Position numbers and translations under genes: made by a program. Below the pieces are notes generated by a model. The model was not told where the DNA came from. It worked only from the letters and a program-made list of their open reading frames with translations, and did no database searches. Source: Toxonevra muliebris (lineage: Eukaryota > Arthropoda > Insecta > Diptera > Pallopteridae). From it: a stretch of 64,000 nt of DNA. The DNA is taken from the NCBI GenBank assembly GCA_963691655.1, contig OY829328.1, positions 78,868,400 through 78,932,399 on the forward strand, read 5' to 3'. This document shows, one piece after another, positions 42,352 to 54,269 of this stretch; position 1 is the stretch's first letter, and every line of letters starts with the position of its first letter.

Positions 42352-43775
42352 TTAACTAAAGAGAAGATTAGGTCTTTCTCTTCTGCGCGTTCCACCTCTG
42401 TGGCTCGAATAAGATAACCTTCTACCCGGAGCACTTTCTTCCATTCGCTCAACATGAAGCCGCTGAAGTTTTATGGGCTTGACTACGCCAATGTTGGCGT
42501 ACAGCTCATACAGCTCATGGTTCCATCTTATACGATACACGTCGTCCACGCACACAGGACCATAGCTATTGCGAAGTATCTTTCTCTCGAACGCTCCCAA
42601 CAGCCTTTCGTCGTTGATGGTTAATGTCCACGTCTCAGCGCCATACATTAGGACGGGAAGGATGAGCGACTTGAAGAGCGTTATTTTCGTACGTCGAGAG
42701 AGGGCCCTACTTTTCAATTGCCTACTGAGCCCGTAGTAACACCTGTTGGCAAGAGTTATTCTTCGCTTGATCTCAAGACTGACATTATTGTTGGTGTTGA
42801 TGCTGGATCCAAGATAAACGAAATCCTTGACGACTTCGAATTTGTAATTGTCAACAATTTGTCCAAGACGCCGTGACTCTTTGTTTGTTGACACAAGGTA
42901 TTTCGTTTTGTCCACTTTCACCCCACTAGACCCACTCGACGAGACTTCCTCTCTAAGTTGTAGAATGCTGCCCTGACTGCTCGCGCGTTGACGCCAATGA
43001 TGTCAATATCATCAGCATATGCTAACAGCATGACACTCTTGTAAAAGATAGTGCCAGAGATGTCGATGTTCACAGTTCGAATTATTTTTTCCAGCATTAG
43101 GTTAAAGAAGTCGCAAGATAGAGAATCACCTTGTCTGAAACCTCTTTTGGTATCAAATGGCACGAAGAGGTTGGTCCCAATTTTCACTGCGCTGGTGGTG
43201 TCTGTCAGTGTCATTTTGCAAAGACGAATGAGCTTTGCAGGGATATCAAAACCAGACATTGCGGCGTATCGGTGATCTCTAATAGTGCTGTCGAAAGCGG
43301 CTTTATAATCGACGAATAGATGGTGTGTGTCGATTTGTTTTTCTCGGGTCTTTTCCAGGATTTGGCGTAGTGTGAATATCTGGTCGATTGTGGATTTACC
43401 AGGCCTGAAGCCACACTGATAAGGTCCAATCGGTTTGTTGACGATGGGCTTCAGTCTTTCACTCGATAGAACCTTGTATGCGATGTTAAGAAGGCTTTTC
43501 CCACGGTAGTTGGCGCGAATCGTGGAATCACCTTTCTGGTGGATTGGGCAGAGTACGCTGAGCTTTCAATCACTGGACATGCTTTCATCCGACCATATTC
43601 TGCATAAAAGCTCGTGCATGCGTTTTGTGAGCTCTTCGCCTGCAGTCTTAAACAACTCAGCAAGCAGGCCATCTGCACCCGCAGTCTTATTGTTTTTCAG
43701 CCAAGCGATGGCTGTTAAGACCTCGTCATAGTCGGGCGGCGGTACTTCAACGCTGTCAGTGATTGGGGCTTCCGG
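42352..43775 (-). pseudogene. RTE-like LINE reverse transcriptase relic
   Basis: A non-LTR reverse transcriptase read right to left. It starts abruptly at the junction with a DD37E element (43776). In coding order: PPPDYDEVLTAIAWLKNNKT with AGADG, YRGISLLNIAYKVL-type and GFRPGKSTIDQIFTLRQ segments, FVDYKAAFDS, GFRQGDSLSCDFFNLMLE and the catalytic LLAYADDIDIIG box (about 43000-43030). Next come FVYLGSSINTNN, SLILPVLMYGAETWTL and a C-terminal RIRWNHELYELY with HVERM region, with a stop at 42352-42354. The C-terminal GAETWTL and HVERM motifs are typical of RTE-like elements and exclude the R1/I type. Frame changes lie near 42920, 43260, 43440 and 43565. The 5' part, including any endonuclease, is missing. 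Confidence 0.85.
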
Positions 43776-44672
43776 AAAATTATTAAAAATTTTCAAAAAA
43801 ATCCAAATTGGTCCTACAAAAAATTAGCCGAAGAATTGAAGGTTTGCCGTCAAACTGTTTCCAATGTTATTAAACAGTTTCAGGAGAATTTGACCATCGA
43901 TAGGAAACCTGGTTCGGGAAGAAACCAAGGACCACATGATATTTGGATAGCCATGAAAATAGAAAGCGTTTTGAAAAGATCTCCAAACACATCTGGTAGA
44001 AAAGCTGCCCGGTTAGCCCAGTGCTCTGACTATTTGGCGCGAAAAGTTAAAGCCAATGCAGGTTTGAAAACATACAAAGTCCAAAAAGTTCCAGACAGGA
44101 ATGCTGCAAAAAAAAAATTAAGATGCCAAAAGTAGGGCTCGGATATTAAAATCCAATTTCATACAAAAATATTCATGTTGTTTAATGGACGACGAAACGT
44201 ATGTACTGGCAGATTTTACGCAGCTTCCGGGTCAAAATTTTTATGTTGCTGATGCTCGAGGAAATGTCGAAAAATAATTTAGAATCCAAAAACAGACAAA
44301 ATTTCCTTGAAAAATTCCTGGTATGGCAAGTCATTTGTTACAGTGGACTCTATAAATACCGAAATATACATCAAAGAATGTTTGAAAAGAAGACTTCTTC
44401 CTTTCATAAGAGAGCACAATGTGTCCACATATTTTTGGCCCGATTTGGTATCATGTCACTACGGCAAGAAAGCTGGAAAGCTGGAGTGGTACCAAAGTAA
44501 TAACATAGTTTTTGTACCAAGAGAGGCCAATCCTCCAAATTGTCCGGAGCTAAGACCAGTGGAGAGATATTGGGCTCTTGTGAAAAGAAACTTAGAGAGC
44601 ACAAAAAAAGGTGTCCCAAAATATCGAAGATTTAAAAAGGAGATGAGCAAACTGTTCCAAAAAGGTGTCTGA
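43776..44672 (+). pseudogene. DD37E transposase, family 2 copy b
   Basis: Collinear with copy a from KIIKNFQKNPNW-type sequence on. The HTH regions are present. Two extra A residues near 44113 shift the frame at NAAKKK. The first catalytic Asp (CCLMDDETYVLAD) follows in another frame, with a stop after NVEK. The second motif FWPDLVSCHYGKK keeps the Asp that copy a has lost, and the third, PELRPVERYWAL, keeps Glu, so 37 residues separate them after discounting a small insertion. The C-terminus reads KKEMSKLFQKGV with a stop at 44670-44672, showing where copy a should have ended. A short deletion affects the VWQVICYSG region. Inactive. Confidence 0.87.
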
Positions 44673-44873
44673 AACAACTATCAAATCTCTAATGGAAGGC
44701 TTACCAAAAAAGGTCTACGAGTTCATAAATAGTGGTTAAAACTATAAAAGTTATATTTCTCTGTAATTTGTAAAATATTATCAATTAAATAAAAAAAAAA
44801 TCAAAACTCTAAGATCAACCGTTTAAAAATTATTGAATTTTATGTATGTTAAGATTTTTTCGATCTTACTCCT
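43776..44873 (+). mobile_element. DD37E element, family 2 copy b (5'-truncated)
   Basis: Joins the LINE at 43776, corresponding to about residue 9 of the transposase, so leader and left end are missing. The right end (…TTTTTTCGATCTTACTCCT, ending 44873, then TA at 44874-44875) is intact and shows the family's terminal repeat. Confidence 0.88.
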
Positions 44874-44875
44874 TA

Positions 44876-46200
44876 AATTCAAATCGGGAAGAGAATCAAA
44901 AACTTCTATTCAAGAGAAATTCAATTCAAAATTGCAGAGTCATAGTTAACATAACTGCATGTTTGAAGAAATTATATTTTTAAATAGTTTATTCGGTCAC
45001 CCTCTTAAAAAAAATAGATTTTTTCCTCATTTTTCGTTAATTCAGGATGTACTAAATATGGGCAAAAAAGGTTTGTTTGAATTTGGTATTGTTCACGATT
45101 GTTTTCGCCCTTTGGAGTGGACTATGCCGCGCTGAGTGCCAGGCCATATAGAACTTTGTGCTCTTATTTCTTGAAACCATGTTTTTCAAAACGATGACCA
45201 CATTTTCTTACGACTGATCGAACCGATATAGTACGAACTTTGAACGATTGTGTGTCATTTCAGTCGCTATCAGCTTAATTAGCATTGTGATCCCATTGTT
45301 TGTAGAAAATACTTCATTCGTGTATTCACAAGGTGTCTTTTTCGGCGTCGTATCCTCTCATTTGTCTTAAAATCCCTAATTTTTTATACAAAATTATACG
45401 ACATTACACTTATACGACAGTATACGGCATCTTGTGAATACCCTAAATATTTTTTTTTTTTGTGTATATCAAAAAATCATAGAAAAAAAATCTTTCGAAG
45501 TTCCAATTTTTAAATTGTTAAGACAAAAATCGAGTTCTAGTTCACCGGATAACCAGAGTCCTACAAATTAATATAAACAACAATTTTTCTGTTTTAGATA
45601 AAAGTAATTTGAGGTGTCGTGGTCACCGATGACTTAAGTTTTTTTGAAGGCATCTCTTTACCCGGGTGCAGTGGGCACAATTTTTAGAATATTTACTCAA
45701 GGAAAATTTTTTTCATCGTACTTTAAAAATCAATAATAATTGCCAAAAATCCGCACTACAAAATATTAAATAGCTAACTTGCAATTAAATTGTGAAAAAT
45801 GTTTTGAGAAACGGCCATAACAGTAGAAGACCTCGTTAACTTTCACTATCCATTTTCAAAACCACTGAAACCCATAGATGCCTATATCACAATTCAACTC
45901 CTACAGTTTACATATAGTACAATCGAATGAACAAATCGATTGTGCTGCCGAAATCTAGGTCCAACTGTTTGGTTCGAACACTGATACCAAAACTTCAGCT
46001 CTAGGATTAAAATGCTGAGTACTAAAGATGGTAAAGATAGTTTTAATTGCAGCTATTCTGTGGCAATCGGAGTTAGAGCGGCAGTCTGATTCGAAAAAAT
46101 ACAAAAATGAAATTTTGTTGTTGTTGTAAAAATAAATATGAAAAATAAAGCAAAAAAATCGTGTTCTTTTTATCCTGTTTGAAAGAAGAAACAATGTCAG
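44876..46200. other. AT-rich non-coding stretch
   Basis: No gene or repeat recognised in about 1.3 kb. Confidence 0.45.
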
Positions 46201-47060
46201 GTTCCCGGGAGGAAATCAATGGTTAATTCCAAGGATCGTACTCCGGAGTTTCCGCTAGGACTTCTATACCGACGGATCCAAAACCTCAAACGGTACTAGA
46301 CCCGGTTGGTTCTTGAATGGTGAGATCAAGTACTCATTTGCCACTGGACAGATGGCGATAGTCGTGCTTTTTCGCTATCCTGGACGTAGTGAGCTTGATA
46401 ATTGAGAGGAGTTGGCCTGGGAAGTGCATATGCATCTGTAGTGATTGCCAGGCTGTACTGAAGGCTTTTGCTAATCCTGTCAACTCTTCGAAATTGGGCA
46501 GCGAGTGTAAGGAAAAACTAAATAGTGTTGAATGATAGGGTTCCAGGATACTGTCGTACTACAGGTAATGAATTGGCCGTCAAACTGGCAAGCTAAGGTT
46601 CTGTAATTTCATTATGGGAACCGGTGCCTATTCTCGGCACCAGCGTTGGAGCAATGCCTTCGTGGGTTCTATTCGTAGAGGAAGGAAATCAGTGGAATTG
46701 CTTCTGAAATTGTGAAGGAGGAACCTGAGATTACTGGTAGGTGTCATCAGTACATGACTAAAATGGGCGTCATAGCCGATCCGATCTGCCGATCTTGTCT
46801 TGAGGATGTCGATACTACTGGACATTATTTCAGAAGCTGTCCGACGTTCGAGAATCAGATAACAGGCTTTAGTATAAATAATATTCATACTTCTCCTGAG
46901 CTTCTAAAGCTAATCAGTGAAACAAAGAAGTTCGAAGAGTTCGCTTGCATATCTTTCCTGTATTTTTACTCTCTTCACCTGGCTCTATCTTAGGTATAGT
47001 ACAATGGTCTTTAAGACTGAGTCAACTTTAACATCATATTACTTTTTGAGCATCTTAGTT
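46201..47060 (+). pseudogene. LINE relic: RNase H and zinc finger
   Basis: Decayed 3' part of an R1/I/LOA-like LINE on the plus strand. RNase H pieces: FYTDGSKTSNGTRPGWFLNG (about 46260-46320) and CSDCQAVLKAFANPV (about 46440-46490). The C-terminal finger reads GRCHQYMTKMGVIADPICRS followed by CLEDVDTTGHYFRSCPTF (46737-46855). Stops and frame changes are frequent, and no RT is seen. It differs enough from the other LINEs here to be a separate family. Confidence 0.78.
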
Positions 47061-48263
47061 TGTGTGTGTGATTCATTAGTCGAAGGAGGATTATTATATT
47101 TTACCATCTGAGTTCTGGGTCCCTATTACCGTAGTGCCTAGATTATTCAGGTTATTGTTTTTCGTGATGTTAGAAGTTTCAAAATACGTTTGGTGGAAAA
47201 CCTCTTAGGGCAAGCTAGTCTCCATTGAGCTTATCATATTTTGTAAACAGTGAGAAGGTTACTCTCCGTTAAGCTTATAAACAGAAAAATGTTAAAGTAA
47301 AAATGAAGGAAAATTCTAAAATTAATCACATAACACAAGCCTGTGAAATGCCACGTTTTGACAGACATAAAAACCACTTTCTTTGGAATTTGACTGTGAA
47401 TTAGAAACTGGAGATAAAATTAACTTTTTTAAAGAAGTTATTTCCACTATAAAGTTCAATAATCTTTCAAACCGTTTGGGAAAAATAACCGGTGTTGCGA
47501 TGTGGTAAGTTTCGATTCAGTTTAGCTATTTTTGGTTAAAGGTCTGAAAGTGGCAAGCCTGTGTATTTTTATTGTCCGACATATTTTATCAAATTTTTAT
47601 TATTTTTTTCCTTCTACTCTCTTGGGAGCTTAGGGCTTCTACTAAGCAACGTTCCTAGTATTAGTATTGATAATCATTTTGTTATCATTTAGACAGATGA
47701 TTGTCCTACCGCAAACGATCCTGAGTTGATGGAGATGCCATCTTTTGACGTTGCTTAGGATCATCGTGTGAAGGCTGACGTTTCGATAGATTAACGGTTG
47801 TGTGGGGAATGTGGGGAATTTGACTGTTTAATGCCATTACCCTTCAGATGGCACTTTTGTGTATGTATTCGCTATAACAGACGTCGCTACTGCATTTTTA
47901 TTCTTTTGTATAGTCGATACGCAGAGGGGTCTATTTTTATATGAGATGATTTTTTGGGGCTTTTTCACGCCATCCCATTGCAAGCAAGGTTGTTTCTCAA
48001 GTTACCGCCGCCTTGGTGTAACTTAAATATTATTATATAATTATAACAAATTACTCTGCTGCCAAAGGTTTCTACGTTCCATACTTACTGCACATATTAT
48101 AAGGATACTTATTACAATATATATTTAAAAATAAATTTCTTAACACTTAATTTTGTTTTTTTATGTGGAGTTAAAGACTCCTAGAGGCTACTTGTTTTCG
48201 GTGACTCTTAGTAAAAATTTGCGGAAAATATTTTTGTGGAAGGTTTTACCCCTTGACCTCCCC
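47061..48263. other. Non-coding stretch
   Basis: No gene recognised; short frames only. Confidence 0.45.
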
Positions 48264-48629
48264 TTAAACCTAGCTTTTAAGGGGTTTTTAAGAAAAGGAC
48301 CCAAAATGACCCATACTGGTGCGAGTTAGAGGGTTAAAATGTTCTAAGAGAATATTCCTGGAATAATTTTAATATAGGTCGCCCAAAACAAGAACCACCT
48401 TAAACAACATTTTTTATATGATTTTTCTCATTATTTGAATCGATTATTAAACCTAGCTTTTAAGGAGTTTTTATGAAAAGGACCCAAAATGACCCATACT
48501 GGTGCGAGTTAGAGGGTTAAAATGTTCTAAGAGAATATTCCTCGAACAATTTTAATATAGGTCGCCCAGAACAAGAACCACCTTAAACAACATTTTTTAT
48601 ATGATTTTTCTCATTATTTGAATCGATTT
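48264..48629 (+). repeat. Tandem duplication, 2 x 183 bp
   Basis: Unit 1 is 48264-48446 and unit 2 is 48447-48629, both starting TTAAACCTAGCTTTTAAGG. They differ at only a few positions (GGGG against GAGT, CTGGAAT against CTCGAAC, CCCAAAAC against CCCAGAAC). The near identity points to a recent duplication. Non-coding. Confidence 0.92.
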
Positions 48630-49838
48630 TTGATTAAAAAATCAAAATTTCTAAACACCGAAAAACAAAAATTGTAACGCAGTGAAGCAAAAAAGGATTT
48701 TAGAGCTTTTGTTATTGAGGTCAAATACTGTCGTTTGAGATTGATTTGTTTTTTTTCTGAGACATTGACCCTCTAATTGTTGCATAGTGTAATTTACAGT
48801 GTTCAGTTTACTACTTTGTCAACTTTTTATTTTGTAAACTTAATCGGTTTGCCAAATGAACAGCTCTCATATGTCGAATCGGCATTACTAAATCTTCCAT
48901 CAGCAACTCAAAACTTCCAAGGAACAAAATTCTTTTCTGCTTACAATTTTTATTTTTAACTTAAATTCTCCAACTCGTCCTTAATATTTGAAAAGGAAAA
49001 AACAGAAACACCCAAACCTCTTCCTACCTAACTACGAACTTACCAACTCATTCCCGACCATTGATTTCTCTAATGGACACATCTTTACTTGTTTTTTTTT
49101 TTGCTTGGCAGCATTACTTCTTCCTGGAGCTTTCTTGCTGCTGCTGTTGCTGCTACTAATTTTTTTACTTATTCTTATTCTTCATTATAATTTCTTTATG
49201 TGCAGGGTATTTCAACCCTCGGGGAAAACAGTTTTTTTTTTTTTATTTTTTTGGAATTTTCTTTTTTCCTTTTTTGTGTGTTTTTTTTTTTTTTGTTTTT
49301 TGCTCATTACTTATCGTGGAGTTCGTTCTACTCATTAGCAGTGGTGTTCCATTTTTTTTACATAATTTTTTTTTACATAGTTTTTTCCCGTTTTTATTGA
49401 TTTTTCTCTCGTCGTATATTTATGTATATTTATACTTTTTCCTTTATTTTTTTTCTTAGTTTTCTTGAATTTGTTGTGTATTTCTTTTACAATTTTTTAT
49501 ACATACTTTCTTTACCGTTACTGTGTTGCTAATGAGCTCGGGCTTGTTGTTTTTCTTTAAACTTAGAAAGAAAAAGAAAAATTTAATTTGTATCTCTTGA
49601 ATGTACACAGTTCGTGCATGTTTCTTTTTCTTATACCTACAAACCTTCATCAATTTTTTATAATTTTTTTCCTCATTTCTTTTTTTTGTAATTTTTCCTT
49701 GTTCTTTTGATTATAATCATAATTTGCACTTTCATTCACTTCAATAGTTCACGCTACGCGCGGATCACTACCGTTCGTCAATAATGTTGGAACGCTTAGA
49801 AATGCAATATGAACAAGGCAAAGAAAGAAAACTTAGCC
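48630..49838. other. T-rich non-coding stretch
   Basis: Very T-rich, with many runs at 49088-49430. Phenylalanine-rich reading frames are by-products. No gene is supported. Confidence 0.5.
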
Positions 49839-49884
49839 CAGGGGCGGATACAAGGGGGGAAGGGGGGGAACAGGAGAAAAAATC

Positions 49885-50907
49885 GTTAGCCACAACCTTT
49901 TCCCATCTTTCTGCTAGCATACGGATTCTGCGTCGAAAGAACTCCTCATCTTTTGAGGCTATCCACGAATCGACTCATTTTTTGAGTTCTTCGAAAGAAC
50001 GGAAGTGCTGTTCAGCCAGGCCATGTGTCATCGATCGGAACAAGTGGTAATCAGAAGGAGCAATGTCTGAAGAATACGGCGGGTGGGGTAGCACTTCCCA
50101 TTTCAGCGTTTCCAAGTATGTTTTTACTTGCCTTGCAACATGCGGTCGAGCATTGTCGTGCTGAAGAATAACTTCGTCGTGTCTATTCTCATATTCTGGC
50201 CTCTAATCCTTAAATGCTCGGCTCAAACGCATCAATTTTAGTCGGTAGCGGTCGCCAGTGATCGTTTCATTCGGTTTCAACAGCTCATAATACACGACAC
50301 CTTTCATATCCCACCAACACCAAATACACAGCATGAGCTTGGATCCATGGATGTTCGGCTTTGCCGTTGATGTTGATGCATGTCCGGACGGTACCCATGA
50401 TTTTTTACGCTTTGGGTTATCGTAACGTATCCACTTTTCATCGCCAGTCACAATACGATGTAGAAAACCTTTTCTTTTCTGTCGTTCAATCAGCAATTCA
50501 CATGTGAAAAATCGTCGTTCGACGTCTCTCGGCTTCAACTCGTAAGGCACCCAATTTCCTTGCTTTTGAATCATTCCCAATGCTTTTAATCATTTAGAAA
50601 TGGTTGATTGATCAACTACTAAAGATTCTGAAAGTTTTTGTTGCGTTTGACATGAATCTTCTTCGAGTAATACCTTCAATTCTTCATCTTCGAACTTTTT
50701 CGAGCCGCCTGAACGTTCCCTGTCTTCAACATCAAAATCACCACTTTTGAAACGGGCATACCACACCTGACACATTCTAACGTCTATAGCACAGTCAGGA
50801 TAAGCTTCAATGAGTAAACGATGTGCTTCAGTTGCGTTTTTCTTTAAATGAAAGAAGCAAATTAAAACTTCCCGCAAATGTTGTTTTGTTAGCACGAAAT
50901 TCGACAT
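49885..50907 (-). pseudogene. mariner DD34D transposase (nearly full length, broken)
   Basis: Read right to left from MSNFVLTKQHLREVLICFFH (50907). HTH regions include MCQVWYARFKSGDFDVEDRE and VDQSTISK. A C-to-T change then makes a stop (50587-50589, TGA where Arg is expected) before LKALGMIQKQGNWVPYELKP. The first catalytic Asp is in IVTGDEKWIRY, the second in LQHDNARPHVA and the third in SSDIAPSDYHLF, with 34 residues between the last two, which defines DD34D. A frame change near 50205 and a stop after FEELKK (about 49975) also occur. Sense ends near 49885 beside the G-run end of the surrounding unit. It is related to, but distinct from, the mariner at 26528. Confidence 0.88.
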
Positions 50908-51087
50908 TTTCAGCTATAGTAAAACACTTTTGTAAAATTATGAAAATTATTTGACAGATCAATTCTTACAGTATTTTTGGTGCTCTTCGAGATAGAATAG
51001 ATGTCAATGTGAAAAAAAGGCGCGTATGATAGATATGAAGTTAGTCACAATTACGAGTTTATACTTATACTATATTATATTCGATCG

Positions 51088-51150
51088 AAAATCGGGGAAT
51101 TTCTCGAGAGTTATCGGGGACAGAGAAAAAATGAGCCGGCATCCCTGATT
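51088..51150. repeat. Dispersed repeat shared with 8903-8962
   Basis: In complement it reads CAGGGATGCCGGCTCATTTT, later CGAGAAATTCCCCGATTTTC. A matching, more diverged segment lies at 8903-8962 on the plus strand. The CAGGGATGCC start resembles a hAT-type end, but no partner end was found. Confidence 0.5.
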
Positions 51151-51189
51151 GTCACTAACTTTCTGAAATGCAAAAAAATATTGCTCTGC

Positions 51190-51547
51190 CATATTTTTGA
51201 ACATTCAAGAAGCATTCGAAAAAGTTTGGCATCAAGGGCTGTTATACAGATAAAAAAAACTTACTTCCAGCTCCATTTTATTTTGTTTTAAAGTTCTATG
51301 TCAAAGTAAATGATGAAACATCAGCCAAATGTCAAGTGAAATCCGTAGTATCGGAGTACAGGGTAGTGTTCTGGGTTCTGCTCTTTATTCGATTTTTACC
51401 TGCGACTTGCCTGAAACTGATGGTGTTACTATAGCTACTTATCCAGACGATACTGCCATTTTAGCGTCAAATGAATCCCCTACAGAAGCTGCTAATCAAG
51501 TTCAGAAACAGCTCGACGACGTTTTACAACGATTACTTCGTGGATGA
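51190..51547 (+). pseudogene. jockey-type RT fragment
   Basis: A short piece of a non-LTR reverse transcriptase. FLNIQEAFEKVWHQGLL-type sequence lies near 51195-51245 and resembles the jockey motif FLDI..AFD.VWH. Then RSIGVQGSVLGSALYSIF lies near 51340-51395, corresponding to GVPQGSVLGP. The catalytic box reads TYPDDTAIL (about 51437-51463) with Pro where Ala is usual, followed by QVQKQLDDVLQRL. Frame changes separate the blocks. No endonuclease or 3' end was found. Confidence 0.75.
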
Positions 51548-51770
51548 GTGCTTGATTGGACTTCCAGCTGCCTCAGGTTCGATTCCCAGATAGGATTAAA
51601 TTCTTAAAAAATATCCAAATGGATTGTCCAAATAGAATGGATCTTTTCGGTGATTTAGTTCTTAAATACGTGACTCAAGTACCAGTTCAACGGGTTCTAT
51701 TCTCAGGTAGAGAATTGAATCCACCCAAAAAAACAAAAAACAAAATTATAGGTTTCGGATCGATATAAAG
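51530..51770 (+). repeat. Possible tRNA-like SINE fragment
   Basis: Contains a B-box match GGTTCGATTCCCA (51576-51588) and a weaker one, GGGTTCTATTCTC (51692-51704), followed by A-rich sequence. The A-box is not convincing and no second copy was found in the window. Tentative. Confidence 0.35.
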
Positions 51771-52173
51771 AAAATCCCAGATGGAAAAGAGAAAATTTGA
51801 ATACAGGATAGGAATCAGCGACCTTAAATTATTCTAAAAATTCTACTAATTCTCGACCCATTATAAAACAATCGAAAACTGAATAAATGTTTCCTATTGT
51901 TAATATATTCCACGATCCTTTACCTTGGAAATAGATCATAGAAATTTTGAAATGCTTTGCTACAAGAACAGGGTTTCCCCTAAATGGGTAACGTACCAGT
52001 AAGTTTTCACATGGCCATACCTTTGAAATTATTTGCCATCGAAATAAAGAAAAAAAAAACGATACACGAACGAAAAAAAAAAACGCTTCAGCCCGCGTTT
52101 TGGCGTTTTGGTTCATATGGAGAATTTTTATTTTTTATTTCCCCCCCAAAAATGTTTCCTGTATCCGCCACTG

Positions 52174-52969
52174 CTTAGCCTATGCTTCTCTTACTTCCTG
52201 CGGCACCTCTCTCTCTCTCTCTCTCTGTCGCTCTCTCTCTCTTTCTCCACTTAGTCATTTATCAGTTATCTTCTATTCTAGTTATAGGTTCTAATAACTA
52301 TTATCGTATTACTCGTTGTTGTAAGTTGCTAATGCTTAAACTTCTTCAGCTTTTTCCTCTACTTCTTCTTCCTCCTTGCCATCGTCGTTGTCCATCCCGA
52401 TGTTGATAAAATGTGTGAACATTTCATAGAATGCGTCTTTGGATGCTTCCTGATTTAAGATTTTATAAGCTTGTGCAGATAGTTTTGCTTTACATTTTTG
52501 CTTTAACTACGATAAAAACTTGAATGCAATTATCAATTTTTCATCGTTCTCTATTTCTCTTCTCTTCTCTTCTTTTTTTTTTTTTGCTGCTTTTTTTTAA
52601 TGGTAAACGCTTAAGTGCAATGAGATTTTAATCAAGTTTAACTATCAAATTCGATTATTAATATGAAAAAAATCTTTGATGCATATCCTTCAATCAATTT
52701 GAGAAATTTATATTTGAACGTTCTCGTTTAAGATATCCAGAGCGTGAAAAGTTAATAATAGTTTTACTTTAGTAGTTTCTCCTTGTATTAATTTTGATTT
52801 CTTCAATTATGAAACGATTGGAAATTGGAAATTATCTATACATACATACAAACATATTCTTCGATATAGAAATTATTATTTTTACCTAGTGATAATAAAT
52901 TGAAGGGTTTGTTTTTTTTTTTCAAAACTATTATTGTTGAAGCGTAACAAGTATAGGTACAAAAACCTA
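52174..52969. other. Non-coding stretch with CT microsatellite
   Basis: Holds a CT repeat (52207-52243) and T-runs (52573-52584, 52910-52922). No gene is supported. Confidence 0.5.
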
Positions 52970-53801
52970 GGGGAATGTCGTCTAGGTTGGAGCACTGTCT
53001 AACGGAGAACACCACGTTTTTCCCGTTTTTTTCGAACTAGCATCATCTACGTGGGTATGCAAAATTGTTTGATGCAATGACAGCAAACTTTTCATATCAC
53101 TTAAAATTCAGAGCGTGAACAGTTTACACGTGTCACGAAACCGAGTGTTCAAATACCGAAAGAAAACTGATTGACATTGCCAAAAAAAAGTGCATAAAAT
53201 TAAAAAACAACATGCAAGCAATAAAATAAGTTGAAAAAAATTATTTGCTGAAGTATAATTTAGAAATTTAGAGCGTTATTTGGTGTTCGCATCACTCGTT
53301 TGTGGAATGCGGGATGCGATTCCAAATGGCGCGTGAAGTCAAGATTTGAACACAGTTTTTTTCTTGTTTTTTTTTGCATCGAATCCAGAAAGAGGTGCAT
53401 TTGAAATGCGCCGATATGACGGCAAACTTTTTTTGTCTGTCATAATTACGATTCGAAATAATATTTGACCAATATTAATTTTTTTTTTCCTATTTTATAA
53501 AAAAAAGAAATATTTCAATTTCAAGTCTCCTTCCCCCATGTTTAAATATATTTCAGCCTTTTTCAATCATTTCCCTCCATTTTTCATCGATTTTCTATGG
53601 TGTTCCGTTTAAGATTGCATGTTCCAATCTTGACTTAAATTATTCTTTTTCAAATGCTCATAATTCCTAAACTAATAATCCAATGATTTTATAATTTTCA
53701 GCAATAACATTGTGTTTTGCGAGATCTTCCCAACTATATCATAATTCAAAGTAAGTTATGAGCAAAAGTCAAAAGGTGTTCCAACCTAGACAGCATTCAC
53801 C
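52970..53801. mobile_element. TA-flanked MITE, 832 bp
   Basis: The left end GGGGAATGTCGTCTAGGTTG and the complement of the right end, GGTGAATGCTGTCTAGGTTG, form an inverted repeat of about 26 bp with four mismatches. Both are flanked by TA (52968-52969 and 53802-53803), so a Tc1/mariner-mobilised or other TA-targeting MITE is likely. The interior has no coding sequence. Confidence 0.75.
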
Positions 53802-54269
53802 TACATTATTCGTATGTTTCTTATTCTTACATAAACAAAAAGGCTCCAGAATTATTTGAATCATTTTGAATCAAGTCTGTAATAAAAAACTCCAGAAATC
53901 GATCAATTACTTATATATTTCCGACTGGGAATAGTTTTTATTGTAATCCTAATGCCAGCTCAATTGTATGATCACCCGACGGCCACTTAGCAAGCTAATG
54001 TTGTACCAAAACATTCATTGCATCAACAATTTTTACCGGTATTGATTTGATTGCCAGACGTAAGCAGTTGCAGTGTAATCAATTACCTTCCCCATCAGAT
54101 CTCAAATACATACTAATTTACTAACCAGTAGGAATTATAGGAAGAAACCACTCAACAAACTGAATCGCCCTGCCCCCTCGACGAAGTCCGGTACAAGCTC
54201 AGAAATCAATCACTGGCTTGCCGCTCGTCCTCGTATAAAAATCACAGTTTACCGATTAAAAAAATAAAA
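53802..54269. other. Non-coding spacer
   Basis: No gene recognised; the last part may be LINE 3' untranslated sequence. Confidence 0.4.

Larger units (their letters stand above)
49839..52173. mobile_element. G-run hAT-like unit carrying mariner and jockey debris
   Basis: The left end CAGGGGCGGATACAAGGGGG and the complement of the right end, CAGTGGCGGATACAGG followed by a later G-run, form an inverted pair. CTTAGCC occurs directly before the left end (49832-49838) and directly after the right end (52174-52180). This 7-bp match could be part of an 8-bp duplication. The 2.3-kb interior has no hAT transposase but contains a mariner relic, an RT fragment and a SINE-like stretch. Two unrelated elements with similar ends cannot be excluded. 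Confidence 0.6.

Noticed and set aside
48988..49459. Several phenylalanine-rich frames that look like membrane proteins
   Set aside because: They come from long T-runs read in all three frames; there is no conserved motif and frames overlap each other.
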